Source: Microbacterium indicum DSM 19969 (GTDB taxonomy: Bacteria; Actinomycetota; Actinomycetes; Actinomycetales; Microbacteriaceae). Taken from it: DNA of 64,000 nt. Position 1 is the stretch's first letter. Each line of letters begins with the position of its first letter. This document shows, one piece after another, positions 28,099 through 35,755 of this stretch. The translations under genes and the position numbers were made by a program. Location: contig NZ_AULR01000001.1 in NCBI RefSeq assembly GCF_000422385.1, positions 392,022 through 456,021 of the forward strand, read 5' to 3'. The notes under the pieces were generated by a model. The model ran no database searches, had not been told where the DNA came from, and worked only from the letters and a program-made list of their open reading frames with translations.

Positions 28099-29385
28099 CT
28101 ACGCCAGCGCGTCGACGATCGGGCGGAACTTGACGCGGGTCTCGAGCAGCTCGGTCTCGGCGACCGAGCCCGCGACGATCCCGCCTCCGGCGTGGGCCGT
28201 GACCGACCGGGTCTCGCCGTCGGCCGCGCCGAACTGGGCGCCGCGCAGCGCGATGGCCCACTCGCCGTCGCCGTCGCCGTCGATCCAGCCGACGGGCCCC
28301 GCGTAGCGGCCGCGGTCGCTCTTCTCGATGCGGCGGATCAGCTCGATCGCCGCCTTCTGCGGCGTCCCGCCGACCGCCGCCGTCGGGTGCAGCTCGCGCA
28401 CGAGGTCGAGCGCGCTCGCCCCGTTCGCGAGCGCGCCGCGGACGTCGGTCGCGAGGTGCCACAGGTTCGGGAGCTCGAGGGTGAACGGTTCGTCGGGCGC
28501 CTCGAGCTCGCTCGTGTGCGGGCGCAGCGCCTCGACGACGCTCTCGACGGCGAAGCGGTGCTCGGCGCGGTCCTTCTCGCTCGCCGCGAGCGCGAAGGGC
28601 GCCTCGTCGTTCTCGTCGGCGTCGGCGCCGCGGGGCCGGGTGCCGGCGAGGACGCGGGCCGTGACCTCTCCCCCGCGCACCGTCACGAGCGTCTCGGGGC
28701 TCGCGCCGACGGATCCGTCGACCGCGTAGACCCACGTGTCGGGGTAGTCGGTCGCGAGCGCGCGCACGAGGCGGCGCAGGTCGGCGCCGGCCGGGATCGT
28801 CCCGACGATGTCGCGCGCGACGACGACCTTCGACACCTCGCCGGCATCGATCGCGGCGAGCGCCTCGCCGACCGCGGCGGCGTGCGCCTCGGGATCCATC
28901 GCGCCCGGGCCGATGGCCGCCGACCACTCGGCGCCGAGGGGGGTCGGGCCGAATGCCGGATCCGGGGCGTCGGAGTCGGCGACGCGGATCCGGGTGACCC
29001 ACGCGCGGCCCGCGCGGCGCCCGAGGACCACGGTCGGGACGATGAGCGTGCTCGGCGCCGCCGAGCACTCGTCGAACGCGAAGGCCCCGAAGCCCACGAG
29101 GCCCGTTCCGGGCAGGCCGACGGCGTCGTCGACGTCGGTCGCCTGGGCGATCGCCCGCCACAGGTCGGCGAGCGCCTCGAGCCGGCCGTCCTCGACGACG
29201 TCGATGTGCAGGAGGTCGGGGCCGGCCGCGACGAGGCCGTCGCCCCGGCGGATCCACGTGAGCGGGTTCGCGGGGTCGGCGGAGAGCAGGAGGTCGTCGG
29301 GCGCGATCTCGCGCGTCGTGGCGACGAGGCGCGGCAGGGAGATCGGATCCGTCACGCCCTCGATCCTATGGACGCCCGCGTTCAT
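28099..29385 (-). CDS. menF: Isochorismate synthase
   Basis: This 428-residue chorismate-utilising enzyme commits chorismate to menaquinone. Conserved blocks are EVSKVVVARDI, ARVLAGTRPRG, the ELHPTAAVGGTPQKAA loop and GRYAGPVGWIDGDGDGEWAIALRGAQ. The enzyme needs Mg2+ and is cytoplasmic. The ATG at 29385 gives a ten-residue extension over a second candidate, GTG at 29355 (VTDPISLPRL), which is preceded by a TAGGAT sequence and could be a leaderless start. It is divergent from the DUF402 gene. Confidence 0.92.
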   Translation of the reverse strand: MNAGVHRIEGVTDPISLPRLVATTREIAPDDLLLSADPANPLTWIRRGDGLVAAGPDLLHIDVVEDGRLEALADLWRAIAQATDVDDAVGLPGTGLVGFGAFAFDECSAAPSTLIVPTVVLGRRAGRAWVTRIRVADSDAPDPAFGPTPLGAEWSAAIGPGAMDPEAHAAAVGEALAAIDAGEVSKVVVARDIVGTIPAGADLRRLVRALATDYPDTWVYAVDGSVGASPETLVTVRGGEVTARVLAGTRPRGADADENDEAPFALAASEKDRAEHRFAVESVVEALRPHTSELEAPDEPFTLELPNLWHLATDVRGALANGASALDLVRELHPTAAVGGTPQKAAIELIRRIEKSDRGRYAGPVGWIDGDGDGEWAIALRGAQFGAADGETRSVTAHAGGGIVAGSVAETELLETRVKFRPIVDALA

Positions 29386-29422
29386 GACGGCTGGGAGACG
29401 GGCGAGGGCCTATCGTCGGAAG

Positions 29423-29974
29423 ATGACCACCTCGACCCGCCCCGGCACCAAGATGCACGTGAACTGGCGCAAGTGGGACGGCGGGCCGCACTGGGTTCAC
29501 GAGGTCGTGTACCTCGGCCGCGACGAGTGGGGCCACTGGTTCGGGCAGCTCACCGGGTGGCGCAGCCACCGCCCCGGACGCGACACGCTCCTCAAGACGA
29601 ACTGCGTCATGCTGCTGCCCGATGCGCCCGGAAGCGACCACGGCGCCGAGTGGGTCCTCACCGTCAACGCGCCCCCGCAGCGCACGCGGATCTACATCGA
29701 CGTCGCGTGGGACGCCCGCTGGGACGGCGACGAGCCGACAGCCATCGACATGGACCTCGACGTCGTGCGCCGCACCGACCAGCGCGGCATCTACATCGAC
29801 GACGAGGACGAGTGGGAGGAGCACCGCGTCGAGTACGGATACCCCCTCCACGTCGTGAACCGGCTCGAGGGCGTCGCGAAGGATCTGTTCGATCGGGTGA
29901 CGGCGCGCGAGGCCCCCTTCAACGAGGAGACGACCCGCCCCTGGTTCGACGTTCTCGAACAGCTCGATCTGTAG
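29423..29974 (+). CDS. DUF402 domain protein
   Basis: This 183-residue protein opens MTTSTRPGTKMHVNWRKWDGG. It has the DUF402 features VYLGRDEWGHWFGQLTGW, YIDVAWDARWDGDEPTAIDMDLDVVRR and a C-terminal acidic YIDDEDEWEEHR region. The DUF402 fold is shared with FomD-like nucleotidyl phosphate hydrolases (Asp/Glu metal ligands), so a nucleotide diphosphatase activity is possible but unproven. RBS ggaag precedes the ATG. There is no membrane segment. Confidence 0.8.
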   Translation: MTTSTRPGTKMHVNWRKWDGGPHWVHEVVYLGRDEWGHWFGQLTGWRSHRPGRDTLLKTNCVMLLPDAPGSDHGAEWVLTVNAPPQRTRIYIDVAWDARWDGDEPTAIDMDLDVVRRTDQRGIYIDDEDEWEEHRVEYGYPLHVVNRLEGVAKDLFDRVTAREAPFNEETTRPWFDVLEQLDL

Positions 29975-30060
29975 GCCCGCTGCCCAGCCGATCTGAGCAC
30001 TCTGCCAAGTCTGCTCTGTAACGATTGCGCGGATCGAGAAGCGCGCCGACAATGGGTGGA

Positions 30061-30696
30061 ATGACCACCACCGCGCAGCGCACGCCCGAGTACCGCATCC
30101 TGCACCACTCGCACGTCGAGAACGCGGTCGGCCTCGCGACGGGCATCGTCGTCGTCTCGCTCGGCCTGTTCCTCCTGCACTCGGGCGGCGACGTCACGGG
30201 AGGGACCGCGGGGCTGTCGCTGCTCCTGAGCTACGCGACGCCGCTGCCGTTCGGGGCGCTCTTCGTCCTCGTGAACCTGCCGTTCTTCCTCTTCGCCGTG
30301 CGCGGCCGCGGGTGGGGCTTCATCCTCCGCAGCGGGTTCTCGATCGCGGCGGTCTCGGCGCTCAGCTCGGTGTACGCGATGCCGCAGGTCCTCGGCCACC
30401 TCGAGCTCGACCCGTTCGTCGCCGCGATCATGGGCAGCGTCCTCGCGGGCGTCGGCGTCCTCGTGCTCTTCCGCCACGGATCGAGCCTCGGCGGCTTCAA
30501 CATCGTCGCGCTGATCCTGCAGGACCGCTTCGGCTGGCGCGCGGGCTACCTCCTCATGTGCGCCGACACGTGCGTCGTGGCGCTGTCGTTCTTCGTCTCC
30601 CCCTGGCCGACGGTCCTGGCGTCGGCGATCGGCGCGATCGTCATGAACTTCCTGATCGCACTCAACCACCGGCCCGGCCGCTACGTCGCGAGCTGA
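30061..30696 (+). CDS. YitT family membrane protein
   Basis: This 211-residue integral membrane protein has about five to six hydrophobic segments. The YitT/DUF161 motifs are ENAVGLATGIVVVSLGLFLLHSGGDVTGGTAGLSLLLSYATPLPFG and HGSSLGGFNIVALILQDRFGWRAGYLLM. It lacks the C-terminal DUF2179 domain of larger family members. Transport substrate is unknown. The start ATG at 30061 is preferred over 30052 by spacing, but both are possible. It converges on the MFS gene with no gap. Confidence 0.82.
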   Translation: MTTTAQRTPEYRILHHSHVENAVGLATGIVVVSLGLFLLHSGGDVTGGTAGLSLLLSYATPLPFGALFVLVNLPFFLFAVRGRGWGFILRSGFSIAAVSALSSVYAMPQVLGHLELDPFVAAIMGSVLAGVGVLVLFRHGSSLGGFNIVALILQDRFGWRAGYLLMCADTCVVALSFFVSPWPTVLASAIGAIVMNFLIALNHRPGRYVAS

Positions 30697-32196
30697 TCAG
30701 TCGACGTCGCCGCGCGGCACCCGGCGCCACGCGATGTACGCGGCCGCGGCGACGAGCACCGCGGCGATCGCCGACGTGCCCTGCATCGCGAGCGTGAACG
30801 CCTCGCGCCCCGACTCGAGGAGCGCGCCCTCGCCCGCGACGCTCGCGAGCTGGGCGAGCGACTCGTTCGCCGCCCGCGCGACCGACGCGTCGGTCCCCGC
30901 GGGGATCTCGACGAACGCGCGGTAGATCGCCGTGTTGACGGATCCGAGGATCGCGATCCCGAGGGCGGCGCCGAGCTCGTTTCCCATCTCGGAGATCGAC
31001 GACGCAGCGCCGGCGCGCTCGCGCGGGACCGCTCCGACGATCGCGTCGGTCGCGACGGCCCCCGCGAGGCCCATGCCGAGGCCGATGACGACGAGGATCG
31101 ACGCCATCCACGCGAACGACGCGGCGCCCTCGGCGAAGACGAGCCCCGCGAGGCCCAGCGCCATCGCGAGCATGCCGATCCCGAGCGCGTTCCCGCGGCC
31201 CCAGCGGCGCACGATCCACGCGACCACCGCGACGACCGCGACGCCGCCGATCGCCATGGGGAGCTCGCCGAGGCCCGCCTGCAGCGGCGAGAACCGCCGC
31301 ACGAGCTGCAGGTACTGCGAGTAGAAGAAGAGCAGGCCCGTGCCGGCGAAGATCGCGATGACGTTCGCCGCCATGGCGCCGGAGAACGCCGGGTTGGCGA
31401 AGAGCGCGACGTCGACGAGCGGCTGCTCGAGCCGCCTCTGCCGCCTGACGAAGCCCCATCCGGCCGCGCCGCCCACGAGGATCCCGGCCCACGTCGCCGG
31501 GCCGAGGTCGGCGTGCGCGAGCTGCTTGATGCCGTAGACGACCGGCACGATCGCGAGGAACGAGAGCACGACCGACGCGAGATCGATCCGCATGGGGTTC
31601 GGGTTCCGCGACTCGGGGACGAGGATCGCGCCGCCCACGACGACGAGGACCATGACGGGCACGTTGATGAGGAAGACGGATCCCCACCAGAAGTGCTCGA
31701 GGAGCGCGCCGCCCACGAGCGGGCCGAGCGCGGATCCGGCGGTGAAGCCGACCGACCATACCGAGATCGCGAGCGTGCGCTGCTGCGCGTCGCGGAACAT
31801 GTCGCGGATGATCGACAGCGTCGACGGCATGATCGCGGCGCCCGCGAGGCCGAGGAGGGCGCGGGCCGCGATGAGGATCCCCGACGTCGGGGCGAACGCC
31901 GCGAGCACCGAGGCGATCCCGAAGGACGCGGCGCCGATGATCAGCATCCGTCTGCGCCCCACGCGGTCCGACACGTTGCCCATCGTGACGAGGAGGCCCG
32001 CGATCGCGAACGAGTAGATGTCGCCGATCCAGAGGACCTCGGTCGCGCTCGGCTCGAGCGCCCGCGTGAGCGCGGGCACCGCGAGCGCCAGGACCGTCGC
32101 GTCGACCGCGAGCAGCACGATCGCGAGAGTCAGGACGACGAGCGCCGACCATTCGCGTGCGCCCGCGCGGCGGGCCGTGAGTTCCGTTGTCGCCAT
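30697..32196 (-). CDS. MFS drug efflux transporter (DHA2, 14-TM)
   Basis: This 499-residue transporter has 14 predicted membrane segments. Motif D1-like LAVDATVLALAVPAL in TM1, motif A NVSDRVGRRRMLIIG and motif C GFTAGSALGPLVGGAL are drug:H+ antiporter hallmarks (QacA/EmrB group). The last ~60 residues include an extracellular loop and TM14. It is divergent from a TetR gene with a 22 bp palindromic operator between them, the classic arrangement for a drug-inducible pump. Confidence 0.92.
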   Translation of the reverse strand: MATTELTARRAGAREWSALVVLTLAIVLLAVDATVLALAVPALTRALEPSATEVLWIGDIYSFAIAGLLVTMGNVSDRVGRRRMLIIGAASFGIASVLAAFAPTSGILIAARALLGLAGAAIMPSTLSIIRDMFRDAQQRTLAISVWSVGFTAGSALGPLVGGALLEHFWWGSVFLINVPVMVLVVVGGAILVPESRNPNPMRIDLASVVLSFLAIVPVVYGIKQLAHADLGPATWAGILVGGAAGWGFVRRQRRLEQPLVDVALFANPAFSGAMAANVIAIFAGTGLLFFYSQYLQLVRRFSPLQAGLGELPMAIGGVAVVAVVAWIVRRWGRGNALGIGMLAMALGLAGLVFAEGAASFAWMASILVVIGLGMGLAGAVATDAIVGAVPRERAGAASSISEMGNELGAALGIAILGSVNTAIYRAFVEIPAGTDASVARAANESLAQLASVAGEGALLESGREAFTLAMQGTSAIAAVLVAAAAYIAWRRVPRGDVD

Positions 32197-32204
32197 GCCG
32201 ATAA

Positions 32205-32226
32205 CTATACCGACCGGTCAGTATAG
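32205..32226. promoter_or_regulatory. TetR-type operator between MFS and tetR
   Basis: A 22 bp palindrome, CTATAC-cgaccggtca-GTATAG, has 20 of 22 positions symmetric and is centred at 32215/32216. It starts 9 bp upstream of the MFS start codon and contains GACCGGTC. TATA-like edges may be promoter -10 elements, so repressor binding would block the pump directly. Confidence 0.8.
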
Positions 32227-32270
32227 AAACTGGGCAGGAGCCGAGCATCGCCCGGGTATCGTGGGGCGAC

Positions 32271-32807
32271 ATGAGCAGGCCGAGCGCGCGAACCACGATC
32301 GTCCGCGGAGCGATCCGGGTCGCCGCCCGCACGGGCCTCGGCGCCCTGACCTTCGACGCCGTCGCCGAGGAGGCGGGCGTGACGAAGGGCGGCGTGATCT
32401 ACCACTTCCCCACCAAGGACGACCTCGTCCGCGCGACGGTGCAGGAGATCATCGACCAGTGGGACGACGACGTCGAGCGGTACCTCGACGAGCCCTACGC
32501 GTCGGCCTCGCGCGAGGATCGGATCGTGGCGTTCATCCTCTCGTCCGCCACGGCGGGCACGGGGATCGACGGGGTCGGCGAGCTCTCCGCCCTCGTCGAC
32601 GTCATGCGCGACGAGAGCTACGTCGAGATCTGGCTGAGCCTGCGCGACAAGTGGGTCGGCGACATCGCGACCCTCACCCGCGGCCAGCAGATCGCCCTCG
32701 CCGCCGCCGACGGCATCTGGGTCGACGAGGCGATGCAGCAGGCCCCGTACCCCGCAGGCCAGCGCGACGAGATCCTCGCCGAGCTGGCCCGCATGGCGCG
32801 GGGCTAG
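32271..32807 (+). CDS. TetR family transcriptional regulator
   Basis: This is a 178-residue TetR. The helix-turn-helix occupies about residues 10-55 (LTFDAVAEEAGVTKGGVIYHFPTKDDLVRA). The C-terminal ligand domain shows a TetR_C-like DKWVGDIATLTRGQQIALAAADGIWVDE. It presumably represses the divergent efflux pump through the 22 bp operator. Its TAG stop overlaps the stop codon of the convergent glycerate kinase gene in the tetranucleotide CTAG (32804-32807). Confidence 0.92.
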   Translation: MSRPSARTTIVRGAIRVAARTGLGALTFDAVAEEAGVTKGGVIYHFPTKDDLVRATVQEIIDQWDDDVERYLDEPYASASREDRIVAFILSSATAGTGIDGVGELSALVDVMRDESYVEIWLSLRDKWVGDIATLTRGQQIALAAADGIWVDEAMQQAPYPAGQRDEILAELARMARG

Positions 32808-33919
32808 GCTCCGCGCGCCAGAATCTCGCCCGCGTCGCGGAGGAAGCCGAGGGGATCCGCGATCGCCCGCTCCGCGGATCCCGCGAGAGCCGTGAGCGAC
32901 GCCGTCGCGGCGAACGCACCGGCGTCGCCGTCGATGGATCCCGCGGCGAGCGCGACGGGGACGCCCGCGGCGCGCGCCAGCTGGGCGACGTGCGCGGGGG
33001 CCTTGCCCGCGGCCGACTGCCCGTCGAAGCGTCCCTCGCCCGTGACCACCAGATCCGCGCCCGCGATGTCGCCCGCGAGGCCCGTGAGCTCGGCGATCTC
33101 GGCGGCGCCCGGGACGAGCTCGGCTCCCCACGCGAGGAGGCCGAAGCCCGTGCCGCCCGCGGCGCCCGATCCCGCCGCCTCCGCGAGATCCTGCCGCTCC
33201 AGCACGGCGGCGAGGCGCGCGAGGCCCGCGTCGGCCCGGGCGATCCCCGCCGGGTCGAGGCCCTTCTGCGGGCCGAAGACAGCCGCGGCGCCGTTCGGGC
33301 CCGTGAGCGTGTTCGTGACGTCGCTCAGGACGAGGACGCCGCCGTCGGGCATCGGGCGGAGGCCCGAGAGGTCGGCCGTCGCGACCTCGTCGAGGCCCTC
33401 GGCGCCCGGCGCGATCGAGGCGCCGAACCCGCCGAGGAAGCGGGCGCCGAGGGCCGTGAGAGCCCCGACGCCGCCGTCGGTCGACGCGCTGGATCCGATC
33501 CCGAGGACGAGGCGAGAGACGCCAGCCGTCAGCGCCGCGGCGATCGCCTGGCCGAAGCCCAGCGTCGACGCCGTGAGCCCGCGGCGCTCGTCGCCGAGCA
33601 GCTCGATGCCCGAGGTGCTCGCGAGCTCCACGACGCCCGTGCCGCCCGGGAGGTCGTCGGTCGCGGGGAGGCGCAGCCACGCCGCGTCGACCGGAAAGCC
33701 CGTCGGGCCCGTGACGCGCACGGGGACGCGCTGGGATCCGTCGACCGCCTTCTCGAACGCGTCGAGGGTCCCCTCGCCCCCGTCGGCCATGGGGCGCAGC
33801 GCGAAGCTGTCGGCGGGGGCCGAGCGGATCCATCCCTCGGCGAGCGCGACCGCGACGTCGGCCGCAGCCGCGGACCCCTTGAAGCTGTCGGGTGCGATGA
33901 CGATGCGGCGCGCGGTCAT
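32804..33919 (-). CDS. glxK: Glycerate kinase
   Basis: This 371-residue glycerate kinase of the GlxK/GarK family has the N-terminal IVIAPDSFKGSAAAADVAVALAEGW, MADGGEGTLDAF, LVLGIGSSASTDGGVGALTALGARFL, LGPNGAAAVFGPQKGL-like residues and DLVVTGEGRFDGQSAAGKAP. It phosphorylates D-glycerate to 2- or 3-phosphoglycerate. The start overlaps the ppk2 stop codon (ATGA), coupling the two genes. Confidence 0.93.
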   Translation of the reverse strand: MTARRIVIAPDSFKGSAAAADVAVALAEGWIRSAPADSFALRPMADGGEGTLDAFEKAVDGSQRVPVRVTGPTGFPVDAAWLRLPATDDLPGGTGVVELASTSGIELLGDERRGLTASTLGFGQAIAAALTAGVSRLVLGIGSSASTDGGVGALTALGARFLGGFGASIAPGAEGLDEVATADLSGLRPMPDGGVLVLSDVTNTLTGPNGAAAVFGPQKGLDPAGIARADAGLARLAAVLERQDLAEAAGSGAAGGTGFGLLAWGAELVPGAAEIAELTGLAGDIAGADLVVTGEGRFDGQSAAGKAPAHVAQLARAAGVPVALAAGSIDGDAGAFAATASLTALAGSAERAIADPLGFLRDAGEILARGA

Positions 33920-34788
33920 GCCGCCATCGTCTCGGCGAGGCGCGCCTTCTCGTGCTCGACGTCGAAGTCGGCGGCCGGCCACTGCGGGTCGATCCCCTCG
34001 AGCGTCTCGAGCAGCAGCGCCTGCACCGCGAGACGGGCGAACCACTTGCGATCCGCGGGGATCACGTGCCACGGCGCGACGTCGGTCGAGGTGCGCTCGA
34101 GCATGACCTGGTACGCCTCCTGGTACTGGGGCCAGAGCGCGCGCTCGTCGACGTCGCCCGGATTGAACTTCCAGTGCTTGTCGGGGCGGTCGAGGCGATC
34201 CATGAGCCGCTCGCCCTGCTCGGCGTACGAGAGGTTCAGCATGACCTTGACGACGCGGGTGCCGCCGTCGACGAGGCGCTTCTCGAAGTCGTTGATCGTG
34301 CCGTAGCGGCGCTCGATCTCGTCACGCGGGGCCAGCTCGCGCACACGGCCGATGAGGACGTCCTCGTAGTGCGATCGGTCGAACACGCCGATGTAGCCCG
34401 GGCGCGGAACGCGCTTCTCGATGCGCCAGAGGAAGTCGTGCTCGCGCTCCTCCGGCGTCGGCGCCTTGAACGCCGCGAGCTCGACGCCCTGCGGATCCAC
34501 GCCGCCGACGACGTGGCGGACGATCCCGCCCTTGCCCGCCGAGTCCATCGCCTGCAGCACGAGCAGCACCGAGTCCTTCGCGCCTCCGGCGTGGCCGGAG
34601 GCGAAGAGCCGCTCCTGGTACTCGGCGAGCTGGTCGAGGCCGCGCGCGAGGTCGCGCTCACCGTCGGCCTTGTCGCCGTCGTACCCGGGCGTCGCGCGGG
34701 CGTCGACATCGCTCAGCTGGAACCCGCGCCCGACCCGCAGCGCTTCGAGGGCGTCCTTGCCCCATTTCATCTGACTCTTCGCGGTCAT
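33916..34788 (-). CDS. Polyphosphate kinase 2 family protein
   Basis: This 290-residue PPK2 protein transfers phosphate between polyphosphate and nucleotides. Walker A is VLLVLQAMDSAGKGGIVRHV and the lid and Walker B region is GVFDRSHYEDVLIGRV. HWKFNPGDVDERALWPQYQEAYQVMLERTSTDVAPWHVIPADRKWF is the strongly conserved C-terminal block. The class (NDP- or NMP-phosphorylating) is not resolved. A start 15 bp upstream (ATG at 34803) is possible. The 5' end faces a 967 bp non-coding region with the family B palindromic array. Confidence 0.92.
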   Translation of the reverse strand: MTAKSQMKWGKDALEALRVGRGFQLSDVDARATPGYDGDKADGERDLARGLDQLAEYQERLFASGHAGGAKDSVLLVLQAMDSAGKGGIVRHVVGGVDPQGVELAAFKAPTPEEREHDFLWRIEKRVPRPGYIGVFDRSHYEDVLIGRVRELAPRDEIERRYGTINDFEKRLVDGGTRVVKVMLNLSYAEQGERLMDRLDRPDKHWKFNPGDVDERALWPQYQEAYQVMLERTSTDVAPWHVIPADRKWFARLAVQALLLETLEGIDPQWPAADFDVEHEKARLAETMAA

Positions 34789-34824
34789 GTCCTCAGTCAA
34801 CCGCATCCCGCGCCGGGCGTCGGC

Positions 34825-34906
34825 GCATGACGACGGCGGAATGTCCCCGAGGCCCCGCGACACGCCGCCTCCGCGCCCCGGAGCACCGGATCTGCCGTCG
34901 TCCTGC
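34825..34906 (+). repeat. Family B palindromic unit 1
   Basis: 82 bp. Left arm gcatgacgacggcgga, right arm complement with a few mismatches (34891-34906). Core GACACGCC at unit position 35. It is the closest unit to the ppk2 start (36 bp upstream), so it may also affect ppk2 expression. Confidence 0.8.
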
Positions 34907-34980
34907 GCCGGCCCCGCCCGGCCACCGGCCGCCGTGCCCCGCCGGCCCGGCTCGGCTGCGCCCAGCTCGGCAGAGCCCCG

Positions 34981-35040
34981 CCCGCCGGCGCACCGCTCAC
35001 GGGAGCCCCGCCCGCCGGCGCACCGCTCACGGGAGCCCCG
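34981..35040 (+). repeat. Perfect 30 bp tandem duplication
   Basis: Two identical 30 bp copies (34981-35010, 35011-35040), each containing ccgccggcgcaccgctcacg, lie in the spacer between family B units 1 and 2. A partial third copy of the end (agccccg) precedes them. Confidence 0.9.
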
Positions 35041-35068
35041 CCCGACCGCCGCCGCCGCCGCCGGCCGA

Positions 35069-35151
35069 GCACGACTACGGCAGGATCCCGCCGACCACCC
35101 CCGACACGCCGACCTCGGCTCTGCGGTGTGCGATCTCCGCCGTAGTCGTGC
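35069..35151 (+). repeat. Family B palindromic unit 2
   Basis: 83 bp with 13 bp perfect terminal inverted repeats (gcacgactacggc / gccgtagtcgtgc). Core GACACGCCGACCTCGG begins at unit position 35. About 80 percent identical by eye to unit 4. Confidence 0.88.
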
Positions 35152-35231
35152 ACTCGCCGTCGTCCGGGCGTCGATGCCGCGGCCCGCGACCACGACACAC
35201 AGCTCCCCGGGCGGCGGCACCGCGCGCGCCT

Positions 35232-35313
35232 GCGCACGACGACGGCAGATCTCGCCGCCACGGGCCGCGGAGCGGCGTGTCCCCGGGAGTCCGCGGCTTT
35301 CCGCCGTAGTCGT
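35232..35313 (-). repeat. Family B palindromic unit 3 (inverted)
   Basis: 82 bp. Arms match with two mismatches in 16. The core appears as ggcgtgtc on the plus strand; read on the minus strand it is GACACGCC starting at unit position 35, exactly as in the other units. Confidence 0.85.
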
Positions 35314-35461
35314 GCAGCCGGGTGGGCGGCGGGCCGTGGCCGGGGCTGCCACGACGACGCCCGGCTGACCCGGACCGCGGGCGCCCCGGATTCCGGCCCA
35401 GCCGGCGCCCTTCGCCGCCGGCCGCGCCCGCCGAGCAGCCGCCGCCCGAGGCACCGCCCGG

Positions 35462-35544
35462 GCACGACGACGGCAGGATCGCGTCGCCCTCCCCCGACAC
35501 GCCGACCTCGGCCCCCGAGAGCGCGATTTCCGCCGTATTCGTGC
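35462..35544 (+). repeat. Family B palindromic unit 4
   Basis: 83 bp. Arms gcacgacgacggcagga and complement ending ccgtattcgtgc. Core GACACGCCGACCTCGG at unit position 35, identical to unit 2 over 16 bases. Confidence 0.88.
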
Positions 35545-35638
35545 ACCGCGGGGTGGCAGCAGCCGCCGCCGTCCGGGCGGCGGCGGAGAGCACGTCGTCG
35601 CGGGAGGGCCCGGCCGCGGGACAGCACTCCGCGGGCGG

Positions 35639-35720
35639 GCACGACCACGGCAGAAACCAGCCGCGAGGCCCCGACACGCCGAGTGGGAGGCCGGACGGGC
35701 GGAATCTGCCGTAGTCCTGC
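35639..35720 (+). repeat. Family B palindromic unit 5
   Basis: 82 bp. Arms gcacgaccacggcaga and tctgccgtagtcctgc. Core GACACGCCG at unit position 35. It is 35 bp beyond the menD stop codon, where it could double as a terminator. Confidence 0.85.
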
Positions 35721-35755
35721 GCCGCGGGTGCGCGGACAGACGGACGGGCGGCGGG

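Larger units (their letters stand above)
34789..35755. repeat. 967 bp non-coding spacer with a five-unit palindromic array (family B)
   Basis: This is the longest gene-free stretch in the window, between menD (3' end) and ppk2 (5' end), both minus strand. It contains five 82-83 bp units at 34825-34906, 35069-35151, 35232-35313, 35462-35544 and 35639-35720, plus a perfect 30 bp tandem duplication. Each unit starts GCACGAC-N-ACGGC (or close) and ends with its inverted complement. In every unit GACACGCC begins at nucleotide 35. Unit 3 is inverted. No conserved reading frame runs through the units, though long open frames exist by virtue of GC content. Confidence 0.9.

Noticed and set aside
34825..35720. 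CRISPR-like reading of the five repeated units
   Set aside because: Units are 82-83 bp palindromes with spacers of 80-160 bp, one unit is inverted and there are no cas genes. This does not fit a CRISPR array.
34825..35720. Integron attC sites
   Set aside because: The units are imperfect palindromes of a suitable length, but the ends do not carry GTTRRRY/RYYYAAC core sites and there is no integrase or gene cassette pattern.
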